From Lethocerus indicus (lineage: Eukaryota; Arthropoda; Insecta; Hemiptera; Belostomatidae), in assembly GCA_019843655.1 (NCBI GenBank), contig JACDQD010000007.1:28176816-28240815 (forward strand): DNA of 64,000 nucleotides. The letters run 5' to 3'. Positions 1 through 10,477 of this stretch are shown piece by piece; positions within the stretch are counted from its first letter, which is position 1; every line of letters starts with the position of its first letter. A program made the position numbers and the translations under genes. Under the pieces are notes generated by a model. That model was not told where the DNA came from. It saw only the letters and a program-made list of their open reading frames with translations, and did no database searches.

Positions 1-11
1 CAATATACGAC

Positions 12-95
12 TTGAACACGTCGTGCAGTCAGCAGTTGGTGATGCAGATTTTTTTCAATGGTGACCATTTCGAACACCTACAGTTATGTGATATA
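12..95 (+). pseudogene. possible transposase C-terminal tail (remnant)
   Basis: The frame starting at position 12 reads through a peptide ending NGDHFEHL at about 57-80. A terminal G-x-HFEHL motif is, from memory, typical of the extreme C-terminus of some insect mariner/IS630-type transposases with an N-terminal helix-turn-helix. No DDE region is present because the window begins just upstream. The frame stays open to 248, but the part after HFEHL looks like 3' untranslated sequence. It could be chance. A search of the 78-residue translation, plus sequence to the left of this window, would decide. Confidence 0.28.
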
Positions 96-313
96 TCTTC
101 AAGTTGGACTTTAAGCTACACTTTCACCAAAAATGAGACAATTCCGTCGATTAGTTTGCAATTTATGGACTGTTGGACGGTGGATACATTTTTTTGGACC
201 ACTCCGCACATACGTCATTTCCATGGCCTATTCGGTATCGTAATATAATCCGCGGCTATAGTGACGAGAGAGGAGAATTTTCGGCGTAGATTAGCGAGTA
301 TAAGGTCGAAATA

Positions 314-524
314 ATTTGGAATACCAGTTTTTTTGTACGGAAGGAAGAATTTTTCTTGTGACCGTAAAGTCTGCGGTGTTTCTGTCTCCTTTCGCCGGAC
401 CGGTTTCGGCCGCTCGCCATCTTCAGTAGCGCTGTGTTCGGCACTTGCCGAAAGGAGTAAGAGACACGCGGAATCTTCGGCCTTTTTCAACCCCCTCGCA
501 GGCCACAAAACGGGTACGCTAAAC
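314..524. mobile_element. family A fold-back element, copy A1 (internal deletion)
   Basis: The left arm runs from a gtttagaatacc-like terminus (tttggaatacc) through tgtttctgtctcc and accggtttcggccgctcgcc to cttcagtagcg at about 432. The right arm keeps only its outer part (ccccctcgcaggccacaaaa, then gggtacgctaaac). The right inner arm is missing, so this copy cannot fold fully. Family identity rests on near-identity to dozens of copies elsewhere in the window. No coding capacity was found. Confidence 0.8.
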
Positions 525-712
525 CGATATTTTATTTCGTGTAGTTTTAACGGCGATTTGATTTTTGACCCCGTCAATTGTAAGCGACGCTGTTAAAGTA
601 AAGCCGGTGGGGGCTTCGTTTAAATTCGGTCCGCGATTCAATATTCAATGCTTGGAGCGGGAGAGAACATCAAATGTTGACCTATCGACCCCTTTCTTCC
701 CCCAAGCGCCCA

Positions 713-755
<43 letters not shown>

Positions 756-1629
756 GCTTTAGGCCCCTCGTCCGTAGACACGTTTCTAAAAATCCCGGTT
801 TCTTTCTGAACGCCGGAAATTTTTCAGTCGGATCGCCGAGAAGAGAAAAGCGGGGAAAAAGTGTCCGCCCTCCCGAACACTTGTTGAATTTATAAGGCGT
901 TACGGGCGTACAACGGCTAAGCGCAAAGCCCATATTTGAAGTCCGGTCCTGTCTTGACGGGGCCGTTGCCGAATTGAGGAAACTCGAAAAGGAATTTCTA
1001 TACAATAGGATTTTTTTTTTTATTTTCCAAGCGATCCAATATCTCCGGACGGGTCGGATAGAGGTTTTCCTCTGCGAAAAATAATTTCGGAAACTCCTAA
1101 AAAGGGAGTGATCTCCTCCATTAGTTATTGCTGCTTGAACATCAATGTTGCTTGTTGTACATTTTCTTACGGTTGTACAGAGACTTTGACAAAGACTCAC
1201 CGGGAGAAACAGACGGCAAGAATGAAGAGGAATTAATAATTTCAGAGGAAAACCTTTAAAGAAACTGTCAACGGAGGCAGTATTCTGAACGAAATTTACA
1301 AATACCAGACAGAAAATATAATTGACTAGAAAAAAAAACTGATGAAAAACTTCCCTTACAGAGTCAGTTTATTCTATTTTCTGGGCGCCATTTGTGAAAG
1401 TTTCCTTCAACGATGAATCGCGGCGGGAGAGGAAATTACTTCAATTACTTAATTACTTAAGGTCGGAGAACCGATCGCCGGACAGTAGTATATCGAGAGC
1501 GAGACTTGAACAACGCATATACTAGCAACAGAATGCTACTGAAGACGGCCAATTCGCTGATGGGAATAATTGCAAAAAGCGGCTGTAAATAATTTCCCAA
1601 GATATATTTTAATAACAGAAATGTGTAGT
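525..1629. other. stretch without a confident gene
   Basis: Holds a (CT)n microsatellite at 715-751 and a small family A inner-arm fragment (ctactgaagacggcc) near 1533-1547. A short minus-strand open segment at 1201-1284 has splice-like borders and is listed among the findings. Otherwise it is AT-leaning unique sequence with no recognised feature. Confidence 0.6.
715..751. repeat. (CT)n microsatellite
   Basis: About 18 uninterrupted CT dinucleotides. Both strands translate as Leu-Ser or Arg-Glu runs, which accounts for the open frames overlapping this spot. Confidence 0.98.
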
Positions 1630-1830
1630 GTCCGGTCTTTCGCCAGACCGGTTTCGGCCGCTCGCCGCCTTCAGTAGCGGCGTGTGTCGCTCGTTCACGG
1701 CCGCTTGCTTGTTGTTGGTAAAAGTGACGGACAGCGCGAACGGGATGCGTCCGACGGGCGAAAGTGATTCGATCGAAGCGCTACTGAAGATGGCGAGCGG
1801 CCGAAACCCCCCCGCCACCGGGAGTTCACA
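1630..1830. mobile_element. family A copy A2
   Basis: Opposed arms: ccggtctttcgccagaccgg and the inner motif on the left, cgctactgaagatggcgagc and ggccgaaac on the right, separated by about 90 bp of unrelated loop. Outer arms are missing on both sides. Confidence 0.8.
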
Positions 1831-1923
1831 AGGCGGGTATTCCCCCAAAAAATTACTTTAAGACCGTGCTTAAAGCATTTACAAAAGAAATTATTTCAAC
1901 TGATTGTTATTATCTGATCCGTA

Positions 1924-2239
1924 TTTAACCTTAGGCCCCAAATGGGGATCAGTTAACTTTTTTTAAAAATTACTTTCAGTAATTTCACATTATAAATACT
2001 AAGTCTTGTTAAAATACTTGTAATTATGATTATTATTCAAAATAAAAGATGATCCGTCTCAGGTGTAGTTTCAACTCTGTAGTGCCCTAATCCCCAAATG
2101 GGACTTAGAAAACAAAATATTTGACAAACCGGTTTTTAAAAACATATTTGGAGTTACTATTTGTTTAATAATGCATCGTAATAAGTAAATTTTATGCGAA
2201 TTTTTTGGGGAAAAAAAAATTTGGTACTTATTGGGTTAA
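1924..2239 (-). mobile_element. family P (piggyBac-like MITE), copy P1
   Basis: About 316 bp bounded by TTAA on both sides; the reverse strand begins ttaacccaataagtaccaaa. The interior matches P2-P5 in inverse orientation (aataataatcataattacaa, and tacctccaaatatg-type segments). A TTAA target site followed by CCC fits the piggyBac superfamily. It has no ORF and is non-autonomous. Confidence 0.8.
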
Positions 2240-2993
2240 GGATAAAATAGAAAATACTCACTCAGGAACTATTGTACACAATTGTTGTTCCTAGTTTGAT
2301 TACACTTGAAGATCAAATTTAAATATGTATTATTCGTGTTTGCTCAAACACCTTTTACGCTGCTTCTCCCCTCTGCGATTTGGGCCCTTTTCCTTTCCTC
2401 TCCCTTTTCACCCGCCCCTCCCTAATTTACCCGCTTTTCCACCGTCCCTTGTGAAAGTTTGTGAAAGCAAGAGAAAAGCTCGGCCCACGGTGAAAGCCGT
2501 AATTGGTGGAACTGTGTGTCTGTGACGACCCCTAGGGTTGGACTTGCTACTTTGACCCCGCCTTTTTTTTTTTCACCCCCAGATTCGCCCGAGAAAAGGG
2601 CTTTGCAACGGGATTTGCTAAACGCGCTAATTGTTCTCGCGGCCTCCTCCATTTCCCGCGACGCCCTTTTCATCCCTTTCTCGCTTCAATTCTTTATTTG
2701 AAAATCGTTTAAAGGAGGATTGTCCGAGCGCCTGGAGGAAAACCTGCGGGCCAACTTTCCGCGGTAATTTCTCTTAAAATAAAATAGAAAGATTCGGTTT
2801 TCAATTTAAAAAAAACTACAGGATCCGACCTTTAGAATATCACTTTTGTATTTTGGGTCGGCATTTTAGTATCAAATTCCCGATCGCTATACCAACGCAG
2901 ATTTTCGATTTTCTGGCTCCGGGACCTAAGGACCCAAAAATATTTGTACAGCGGAAAACTTGGAATTCGCTTAGTAAGTATTCCATCCAAAAT
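2240..2993. other. stretch without a recognised gene
   Basis: Pyrimidine-rich between about 2360 and 2690, then AT-rich. Overlapping short frames on both strands show no recognisable domain. No transposon ends were seen. Confidence 0.5.
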
Positions 2994-3935
2994 GTTTCTG
3001 TAAGACCAGCCGAAACCGGTCTAGTAAAGACCAAACCCGAGCGGAGGAGACAGAGAAACACACGAAATCTACGGTTTCTGTAAGTTTCTGCGAGGTGTTG
3101 GAATACCGTAGATTTCGTGTATTTCTCGTGTCTCCTCTCGCTCGGATTCGGTCTTTTGATAGACCGGTTTCGCGGCTGTACTGTCTACTGTACAGTCAGT
3201 ACAAAGTGACAGTGAGGATGCCCGAAAAACATCCAAAGTGCCAAACTGACTAACAACGCTACTGACTGATGGCGAGCGGCCGAAACCGGTCTAGCAAAAG
3301 ACCACAAACCGGCGAGAAAGGAGACAGAAACATACGAAATCTACGGTTTCTGTAAGTTAGTTTAGAATGACCAGTTTTGTGTTCTGCGAAGGGTTGGAAT
3401 ACCGTAAATTTCGTGGTTTCTCCGTCTCCTCTCGCCTGGGTTCGGTCTTTGCTAGACCGGTTTCGCGGCTGTACTGTCTACAGTACAGTCAGTACAAAGT
3501 GACGGTGAGGTGCCGAGAAACATCAAAGTGCCAGCGTGACTAAAACCGCTACTGACTGATGGCGATCGGTGAAACCAGTCTAGCAAAGACAAACCGACCG
3601 AGAGGAGAGACAGAAACATACGAAATGGACGGTTTCTGTAAGTTAGTTTAGAATGACCTGTTTTGTGGTCTGCGAGGGTTGGAATACCGTAGATTTCGTG
3701 TGTTTCTCCGTCACCTCTCGGTCGGGTTCGGTCTTTTGCTAGACCGGTTTCGCGGCCAACGGTTACTGTCTACAGTACAGTCAGTACAGGTGAGAGTGAC
3801 AGTGCAGTGAGGACGCCCACAAAACTTCCAAAGTGACTGACACCGCTAGTGAAGACGGCGAGCGGCCGAAACCGGTCTGGCGAAAGACCGCAAACCGGCG
3901 AGAGGAGACAGAAACACGCGAAATCTACTGTACTG
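2994..3935. mobile_element. tandem array of family A units (A3)
   Basis: A right arm at 2994-3080 is followed by three consecutive head-to-tail family A units with a period of about 286-290 bp; the terminus tttagaatga recurs at 3361 and 3647. All share variants not seen elsewhere: gtttcgcggc in place of the usual gtttcggccgct, a loop stem tgtctacagtacagtcagta, and ctactgactgatggcg. The shared variants show the array grew by tandem duplication, not by independent insertion. Confidence 0.85.
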
Positions 3936-6409
3936 TTCGCCGTTCGTACGCTGAAAACGCTGAAGAGAGTTGATACGAAATTGATGACTGAAGCCCAGTG
4001 GATGAATCACGGTAATTTCGATGATGAGTTTTATCTCTGCGGAACAAATCGTTCGAAATTAATAGTGCTCTGGCAGCGGAAATAGTGCTCACACACACAC
4101 TCACTCACGCGCCATGGCCTAACGCATCTTATCAGAGTTCAAGAGGTGATTGAGATAAGCCGCAGAACTAACTACCAACGCCCAGTTAGTTAGTACAGGC
4201 AATTAGTACGCAGTCCGTCATCGGCAATATTACATTCGCGGTGAAAGTATAACCCAAGTTATAATTATACAATATTCCAATTGCTTACCTCCATATTTAG
4301 TAACGATATTTAGTGAAGAATTAGAATTTAATCGGTAAAAATTCGAAATGAAATTGTGCCACCCGTTCCTCAGACTTAAATTGTTCTTGCGTCATGAGTG
4401 CAATCTTTGGGTGGTTCCTTTTGTCACGAAATACATACAACATTCGATGTTGATTGTACGAAATAAAAAAGGTAAAAAAAAAAATAATCATGAAATTCCT
4501 ATCGATTAATCGTGCGCAACTAGCAAGAAGTGACATCATCAACACCGGAAATACACTAAATATTATTAGGATTTAACATAAAGGACGTTGTTTTTAAGGC
4601 GTTCGGAGTCGATAAAACATAAATTTTCATTCAATAATTTATTCGGATAGCTCCGCGCAGGTCGGAGAAAGTGTGGAATTCAACGTTTCTTCGTTTCGTG
4701 CGTTTTCACTCGACGATTCTGTGTTACCTACAGAAGGAAATACGATTGCGGTACGGACGATGGCGAGAGGCCGAAACCGTCAATAACGCCGAAACGTCGC
4801 TCGTCGTTAGATTTTGCTTCGTTCAGGATATTTCGTCAGGCGTTTCAACGCCGCCAGTACGCGGAAAAATCCGATCCGGGCGATGGAAAATCGAGAAAAA
4901 CCTCGACGAGACGCCTGCACTTTGGGCGCTTCGGTCGAAAACGTTCTTAATTTCTAGTCGTAAAAACCAGTCGGCGAGTCAGTATTGAGAGCAAAACTTT
5001 CGCGCACTTTCAGAAGAGAAAATGAACTAGAAAACTGCAAAATACGAGGTCTGTTCTGGAAATTTTAGATTTCCGCGAAATAAGTATATTCAATCTACGG
5101 TTTTTTTGTAGCCTCATGTCTGCAACGGTTAATCTTTTAAAGCCGCTTTTATCGCAGGTTTTTTCGTTTCTTCAGCGATTTTTACCCGTTCCTAAAAATG
5201 GATCTGGAGATTCTGCGTCAATTTTTTTCTGAAAAACGAAATTACGGCGTACGGCGCGAAGCCGCCTCGGCGACCGAAGCGACGTCTTTTCGGCGTTAGC
5301 ACAAAAAATGATTTTTTCAAGTGCTTCGAGGATTGGGAAAAAAATCTGGCGGGGATCACTTTGAAAGGGGACAGAACAGATATTCGTAAATAAATAAATA
5401 ATTTTGGAAAAAACCCGAAATTCGCGATTTCTTTCTGTCAACGGACTTCGTATATAGGCCATTAACGGATACTGCGCCTCGTATAATTTATCTAGTAAAA
5501 GAATGTCCCCGCATCTCCCCGCTATCTGTCGGACTTCAGATAAGAAGTTGGGGGGCTTAAAAGAGAGATACGGTCTCGGCGTCGACGATACGTGGGGGCG
5601 GGGTCCTATTTTTCGAAACCGGTTTCGAAACCGCGTCCCTCGAACGGAGAACGGACCTCGGTTAGGTCAAAATTCGAGGAACGACTTCAGTCAGCCGCCA
5701 CTAGTGATAGTCACAGTGCCCGAGACCTTCAGTAATTGATCTCTACGAGTGCTGGACTTATTTGAATAACATATTTAACCCGAATTGGCGATGACAACGA
5801 TACGCTCATTTACGCAAAAAAAAAAAAATTCTCCCACGACGTTTTATACCACTTACATTTTCATATTTTTCATAGTTGTCGCCCCGAAAACGGGGCATAT
5901 AGCGGAAACTGTTCAGGTTCTACGACCGTCTGTTGCGTAACACTATTATTGAACGGCCCCAATGAAAGGTCGACCTTCGTTACACCTCTGCGCCTACCTT
6001 GAAATGGGCATTTTTTTAAATACACTAAACCCAATTGACAAAGTGTTGATTGTATCACCTCTAAATGAATCTATTAACGAAGGTTATTCAACGAGAATTA
6101 TTCGCAAATTGAATACATTTTTTAAATAAATATTCTCCGTCCCACTAACCGCGGCTTGGTTCTTTAAAATTTCCAGTTTTAATAAATTTATTGAAGAACA
6201 ACGAAAGTAATGTTTTATGGCAACGGTTTTGAAAAGAACATTGTAATTGTGGAGCCGACAAGAGTTCCGAAAAGTCGGAAAAGAAAAGTTTCAGAAATAA
6301 TCACTATAACTTCTAATCGCGTAATACCGTGTTCAGAATCTCGGTTGGCACTAACTGTTTAGTGATAATATTTAAATGTTTTTCAATACCTGAATCGAAA
6401 TACCCCCGT
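3936..6409. other. long stretch without a recognised gene
   Basis: Contains a short (CA)n/(CT) tract near 4090-4110, a weak family A trace near 4757-4785 (gatggcgagaggccgaaacc) and otherwise AT-rich unique sequence. Several 60-105 codon frames exist on both strands without recognisable motifs or splice context. Confidence 0.5.
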
Positions 6410-6720
6410 CTCCGGGGGGTTGAAATACCGCAGGTTGTTTGTTCCCCTCTCGCCGTTTCGGTCTTTCGCCAGACCGGTTTCGACCTCTCGCCATCTTCAG
6501 TAAGGGTTAGTCTTTGACTTCGTATGTCTTTTGGGTATCCTCCTTGCACTTGAAACTTTTACGATTAACGACAATAACGAATAGTACAAGTGAGAGTGAC
6601 TGTGTCCCAAAAATATCCGAAGTGGCGAAGCGACCAACACCGCTATTGAGGATGGCGAACGGCCGAAACCGGTCTACGGTATCCGAACCCCTCGGCGACC
6701 ACAAAACGTGTATGTTAAAC
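6410..6720. mobile_element. family A copy A4
   Basis: Both arms are present. Left: ggggttgaaataccg, ctctcgccgtttcggtcttt, agaccggtttcgacc, gccatcttcagta. Right: ctattgaggatggcgaacgg, cctcggcgaccacaaaacg, ending tatgttaaac. The right arm lacks the cgagaggagacagaaacac segment. The loop carries caagtgagagtgac. Confidence 0.85.
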
Positions 6721-6801
6721 TGTTTAAGGATACTTTTTTACGGCCCCCCTACAGTTGGGAATATCGCAATCGGTATCTTACGGTTCGCTCGTAGGTTAAG
6801 C

Positions 6802-6890
6802 AACTGAAGACGGCGAGCGGCCGAAACCGGTCTAGCAGAAGGCCGAACCGGATGAGAGGAGACAGAAACACGGGAAATCTACGGTATTAT
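6802..6890. mobile_element. family A half-copy A5 (right arm)
   Basis: Right inner arm from caactgaagacggcgagcgg through agaggagacagaaacacggg to atctacggtatta, without a left arm. A further degenerate trace (accggtctagcgggagaccg) follows near 6953-6975. Confidence 0.75.
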
Positions 6891-7676
6891 ATATAACCCA
6901 TCGCTGAGCACGAAACAACAAATTTCAATCCCGTTCACTTGTACTGTGAAAACCGGTCTAGCGGGAGACCGAAACGCCGAGTGGGAGACGGAAGAAGTGG
7001 CACTTTTTTAAACGCAACATAGACCGGTATTCTGCCTTTTGCTATTGCCGATGTCACTTGAGATTTCAATAGTTTGGCCACAATTGGAGTTCCGGTCGCG
7101 GAAATCTGTCTTCCATAGCATTTTATACTTTTATAGCATTCCATTCTGTCCAGAAAACGAGTTCTACCGCCCGTGACGTCACACTTCCACGGCTATCCCT
7201 ATTTGGAAATCCCGCTAACCCGTATTCCCTCCCACGTCCTGACAGGATGTTTTCTGATAATTCTGAATATTTTCGTTTTTTTCGGTCCTTGTCGAAAATT
7301 CACACTTTTCGGACTTCAATCGAGTGCGTAACGCCCACACGTTGTGCTCAATCTATTAATTATAGACCGAATTTTACTCTACACGGTAAATCCGGTTTGG
7401 AATACAACGATCTGCCAGACCCGGAATCGAGCTCGGGACATCGAACAGTCGAAGTCGAAACAGGATAATAGGCGTTTTGAACGAAAAGGGAAACGAAAAA
7501 GGATTCGAGGTTTACTCCGAAACGCCGGGCATTAACGAAACGCATCGATTATTCAAGCGTCTCTTCGAATTTTAATGCTTTCCATTAAACGCCCACTTTG
7601 CCCACACTTGTCCGAATCCTCTCTCTCTCTTCCTCTTGCCCACCCACTTCATTTTCTACCCATTCATTTGCGCCCT
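6891..7676. other. stretch without a recognised gene
   Basis: Apart from the A trace near 6960 I see unique sequence. Open frames of 60-75 codons on both strands match nothing I know. A (CT)5 tract lies near 7620. Confidence 0.5.
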
Positions 7677-7752
7677 TATACAGTCTGTCCCGAAATTAAC
7701 GCGAGATTCGAATTCGCCACCGTTCTTCGCCGTAAAGTCGGCAACCGTATTA

Positions 7753-7783
<31 letters not shown>

Positions 7784-8126
7784 GACAGCCGATAGTTTAG
7801 GGTCAGGAACTTCCGAAAGTGAGTCCTACTGAGGACGGCGAGCGGCCGAAACCGGTCTGGCGAAAGGCCAAACCAGCGAGAGGAGACAGAGACACGACGC
7901 GAAATCTACGGTATTCCAACCCCTCGTTACCCATTCTTGCAGTAAAGTCGGTCAACCCTATTAAAAAAAAAACGTTCGACAGCCGATAGTTTAGGGTCAG
8001 TAGAAATGGGGGGCGTTACACGACAGAACGACGCGTTTTCGTTGTTGAAAAATATTTCAGAAATAATGAAATTTCGGCGGCCACAGTTCGATTCAAATCT
8101 TGCGTCAATTTTGGGACGCCCTATAT
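7677..8126 (-). mobile_element. family R element, partly duplicated around a family A arm (R1)
   Basis: The left end ctgtcccgaaattaacgcga is at about 7683 and the right end caattttgggacgccctata at about 8107-8126, forming the terminal inverted repeat seen intact in R3 (56272-56479). An internal stretch (tattaaaaaaaaa, cgttcgacagccgatagttt, agggtcag) occurs twice, at about 7748-7806 and 7959-8000, with family A arm A6 between the two copies. The TA/CCC-type ends suggest a Tc1/mariner-related MITE. No ORF. Confidence 0.7.
7827..7926. mobile_element. family A half-copy A6 (right arm)
   Basis: Runs from ctactgaggacggcgagcgg through accggtctggcgaaaggcc and agcgagaggagacagagaca to ctacggtattccaacccctc, where it stops before the terminal segment. 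It sits between two direct copies of family R interior. Confidence 0.8.
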
Positions 8127-8291
8127 AATTCGGTTTTCGAATTGCGATACACATTTCCAGCCTTACGTCCTGAAACTCAAACTTTTGAGCCGTAAAATAT
8201 ATTTATAGAAGTTCTACTGAAATGTAGACGGCGCGAAGAGAACACGTTCTTTTGAACCGGGTAGGACCAGAACGGTATCTCAACGGCATAT

Positions 8292-8530
8292 TAGTTTAGA
8301 ATATCTGTTTTGTGGTCTCCTCTCGCCGGTTCGGCCTTTTGCCAGACCGGTTTCGGCCGCTCGCCATCTTCAGTAGCGGTATTAGTCACTTCGGATGTTT
8401 TCTGGGCATCCCCACTGCACTTTCACTGTCACAGCACACGACTAACTTGTAAGTGACTAACGCCGCTACTGAAGATGGCGAGCGGCCGAAACCGGTCTGG
8501 CAAAGACCGGACCGAACCAGCCAGAGTGCG
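8292..8530. mobile_element. family A copy A7
   Basis: Terminus tagtttagaatatctgtttt, then tgtggtctcctctcgccgg (the ggggttggaataccgtag segment is deleted), inner motif and loop, then right arm cgctactgaagatggcgagc to accagccagagtg, where it diverges into the sequence duplicated in inverse at 9583-9700. Confidence 0.85.
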
Positions 8531-8655
8531 GTAGGCCAGTTTTATGTATAGCCTGCCTGTATTATGCTATTATGTCGCTAGGTATATAGCCCCCCAGGAT
8601 ATTGTCTTATACCGTGGAAATGCCGCGTTATTTCCGGTCGATAGAGCGGGGCGGC
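8452..8655 (+). repeat. arm 1 of a 200-bp inverted duplication (A arm plus flank)
   Basis: This segment, comprising the right arm of A7 followed by non-A sequence (tatagccccccaggatattg, cgtggaaatgccgcgttatt), reappears in reverse complement at 9583-9785. The match crosses the A/non-A boundary without a break. Confidence 0.85.
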
Positions 8656-9387
8656 GGAAAACCGTAGGCGCGGGAAATTTCCACCGGGTCCGAGGAAAAC
8701 TCACGTCCGCTTATCTCTTATCTCTCAGCTCCACGAGCCATTGAGTTGAGTCGTCGCGCTACACTGGCGGAGTTTAAGCCCTCAGTCATTATGCGCTAAG
8801 TCCCCTCCTCCCGGAAAACTAAGACCAACGCCGCTACTGAAGACGGCGAACGGCCGAAACCAATCCATGGAAGCCTGCCCTGTGAAAATTCTCCGTATAC
8901 CTTGCGTGTACAGGCAGTGGCTCCAGTATTCTGCGGCCGGTACCGTTAAACGTAGACGGTTTATACGAAAAGGACGGGGGCGAAACGTGGCGCTAGTGCT
9001 GTGTCAGTGATGGCCGATCGGGTTGATCGGGACGGAATACAGGGGCCGGTTTAAACATGAATATTTATGCGAATCGACGGTGTCACCGTAGATCAGAGTG
9101 GAAATCGGGCGTGAAAATTTCGTGACCGCTTTCCCCCCCCCCCCCCCCACCCCCGTTCGTCCCGTCGGAAAATTCCGATAAACCGGCAAAACCGCATTAA
9201 TCTTCGAATTGATTCCGAAGTGACCCGCCGTTATATCATTAGTCGGAAAGGTTTTTCAATTTGTCGCAATTTTCAAACAGAAATCGATATATCCGTCTCT
9301 CGCGAACCTAAAAATGTAATTATTCAATTATAGTAATGGATTCTTTGTTGGAGATTATTCGTTTCCTAGACAGTAGTTAATAACGGC
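8656..9387. other. stretch without a recognised gene
   Basis: Spacer between the two inverted arms. Holds a family A inner-arm fragment at 8829-8861 (cgctactgaagacggcgaac) and a poly-C run at 9133-9154. No coding signal recognised. Confidence 0.55.
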
Positions 9388-9587
9388 GTAGTACCGTCGA
9401 TTTCGTGTTTCTGTCTCCCCTCGCCGGTTCGTTCTTTCGCTAGACCGGTTTCTGCCGTTCGCAAACCTTCACATTGGATGTTTTCTTTTTGAGCATCCTC
9501 ACTGCACTGCCAGTGTCACTTGTACTGTGTATGATACAGACGACAAACAGACTGACTAACACAGAGCTACTGAAGATGGCGAGCGGC
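9388..9587. mobile_element. family A copy A9 (outer ends missing)
   Basis: Left arm gtaccgtcgatttcgtgttt to gctagaccggtttctgccgt, loop with the shared core cagacgacaaacagac, then right inner arm gctactgaagatggcgagcg. It runs straight into the inverted flank copy at about 9583. Confidence 0.8.
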
Positions 9588-9785
9588 CCCGCTTTATGGC
9601 CCGGAAATAACGCGGCATTTCCACGGTATAAGACAATATCCTGGGGGGCTATAACTCGCGACATAATAGCATAATACAGGCACGCTATACATAAAACTGG
9701 CCTACCGAACTCTCGCTGGTTCGGTCTGTCTTTGCTAGACCGGTTTCGGCCGCTCGCCATCTTCAGTAGCGGTGTCAGTCACTAT
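9583..9785 (-). repeat. arm 2 of the inverted duplication (flank plus A arm)
   Basis: Reverse complement of 8452-8655. The non-A part comes first (gaaataacgcggcatttcca, tatcctggggggctata), then ctcgctggttcggtc and the family A left arm. Confidence 0.85.
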
Positions 9786-10058
9786 TGGCACTTTGGAGGT
9801 TTTTTGGGCATCCGCATTGCACTGTCACTTGTATTTCGTGTGTTTCTGTCTCCTCTCGATGTGGTTTGGACTTTTGCTAGACCGGTTTCGGCCGCTCGCC
9901 ATCTTCAGTAGCTGTGTCAGTCACTTTTCGGATGTTTTTTGGACATCCCCACTGCACTGTACTGTGTCACAGCCCAAAAAAAACATCCGGAAAACGCCAA
10001 CATGAAGATGGCGAGCGGCAGCCGAAACCGGTCTAGCAAAAGACAAAATCGGGTCTAC
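9700..10058. mobile_element. family A cluster A10 (two left arms in series plus one right arm)
   Basis: A left arm (9712-9835) runs directly into a second left arm starting tatttcgtgtgtttctgtct, then a loop with gtcacagcccaaaaaaaaca and right arm gaagatggcgagcggcagcc. The insertion of ggcag before ccgaaaccgg is shared with A11, so the two are recent relatives. Confidence 0.8.
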
Positions 10059-10189
10059 AAGAGACAGTTACTGCAAAATACAATACAGGCATTCCAAAAT
10101 ATACTATTTTCACTATATATTACTGTACCCGTTCAAGATTTTTTCGTCCTGACTTTCATACCTCTCGCCCATACATCAGCATAGATATA

Positions 10190-10477
10190 GTGTGTCTCCT
10201 CTCGCTGGTTTGGTCTTTTGCTAGACCGGTTTCGGCTGCCGCTCGCCATCTTCGTGTTGGCGTTTTCCGGATGTTTTTTGGGCTGTGACACAGTGCAGTG
10301 CAGTGGGGATGTCCGAATAACATCCAAAAAGTGACTGACAACATCGCTACTGAAGATGGCGAGCGGCAGCCGAAACCGGTCTGGCAAAAGTCGAAACCAC
10401 AGCGAGAGGAGACAGAAACACAGGAAATCTACGGTATTCAAACCCGTCGCAGACCACAAAACAGGTATTCTAAACTA
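10190..10477. mobile_element. family A copy A11
   Basis: Left arm gtctcctctcgctggtttgg to gccatcttcg; loop ggatgttttttgggctgtga; right arm tcgctactgaagatggcgag through cgcagaccacaaaacaggta to ttctaaacta, a well preserved right terminus. Confidence 0.88.
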
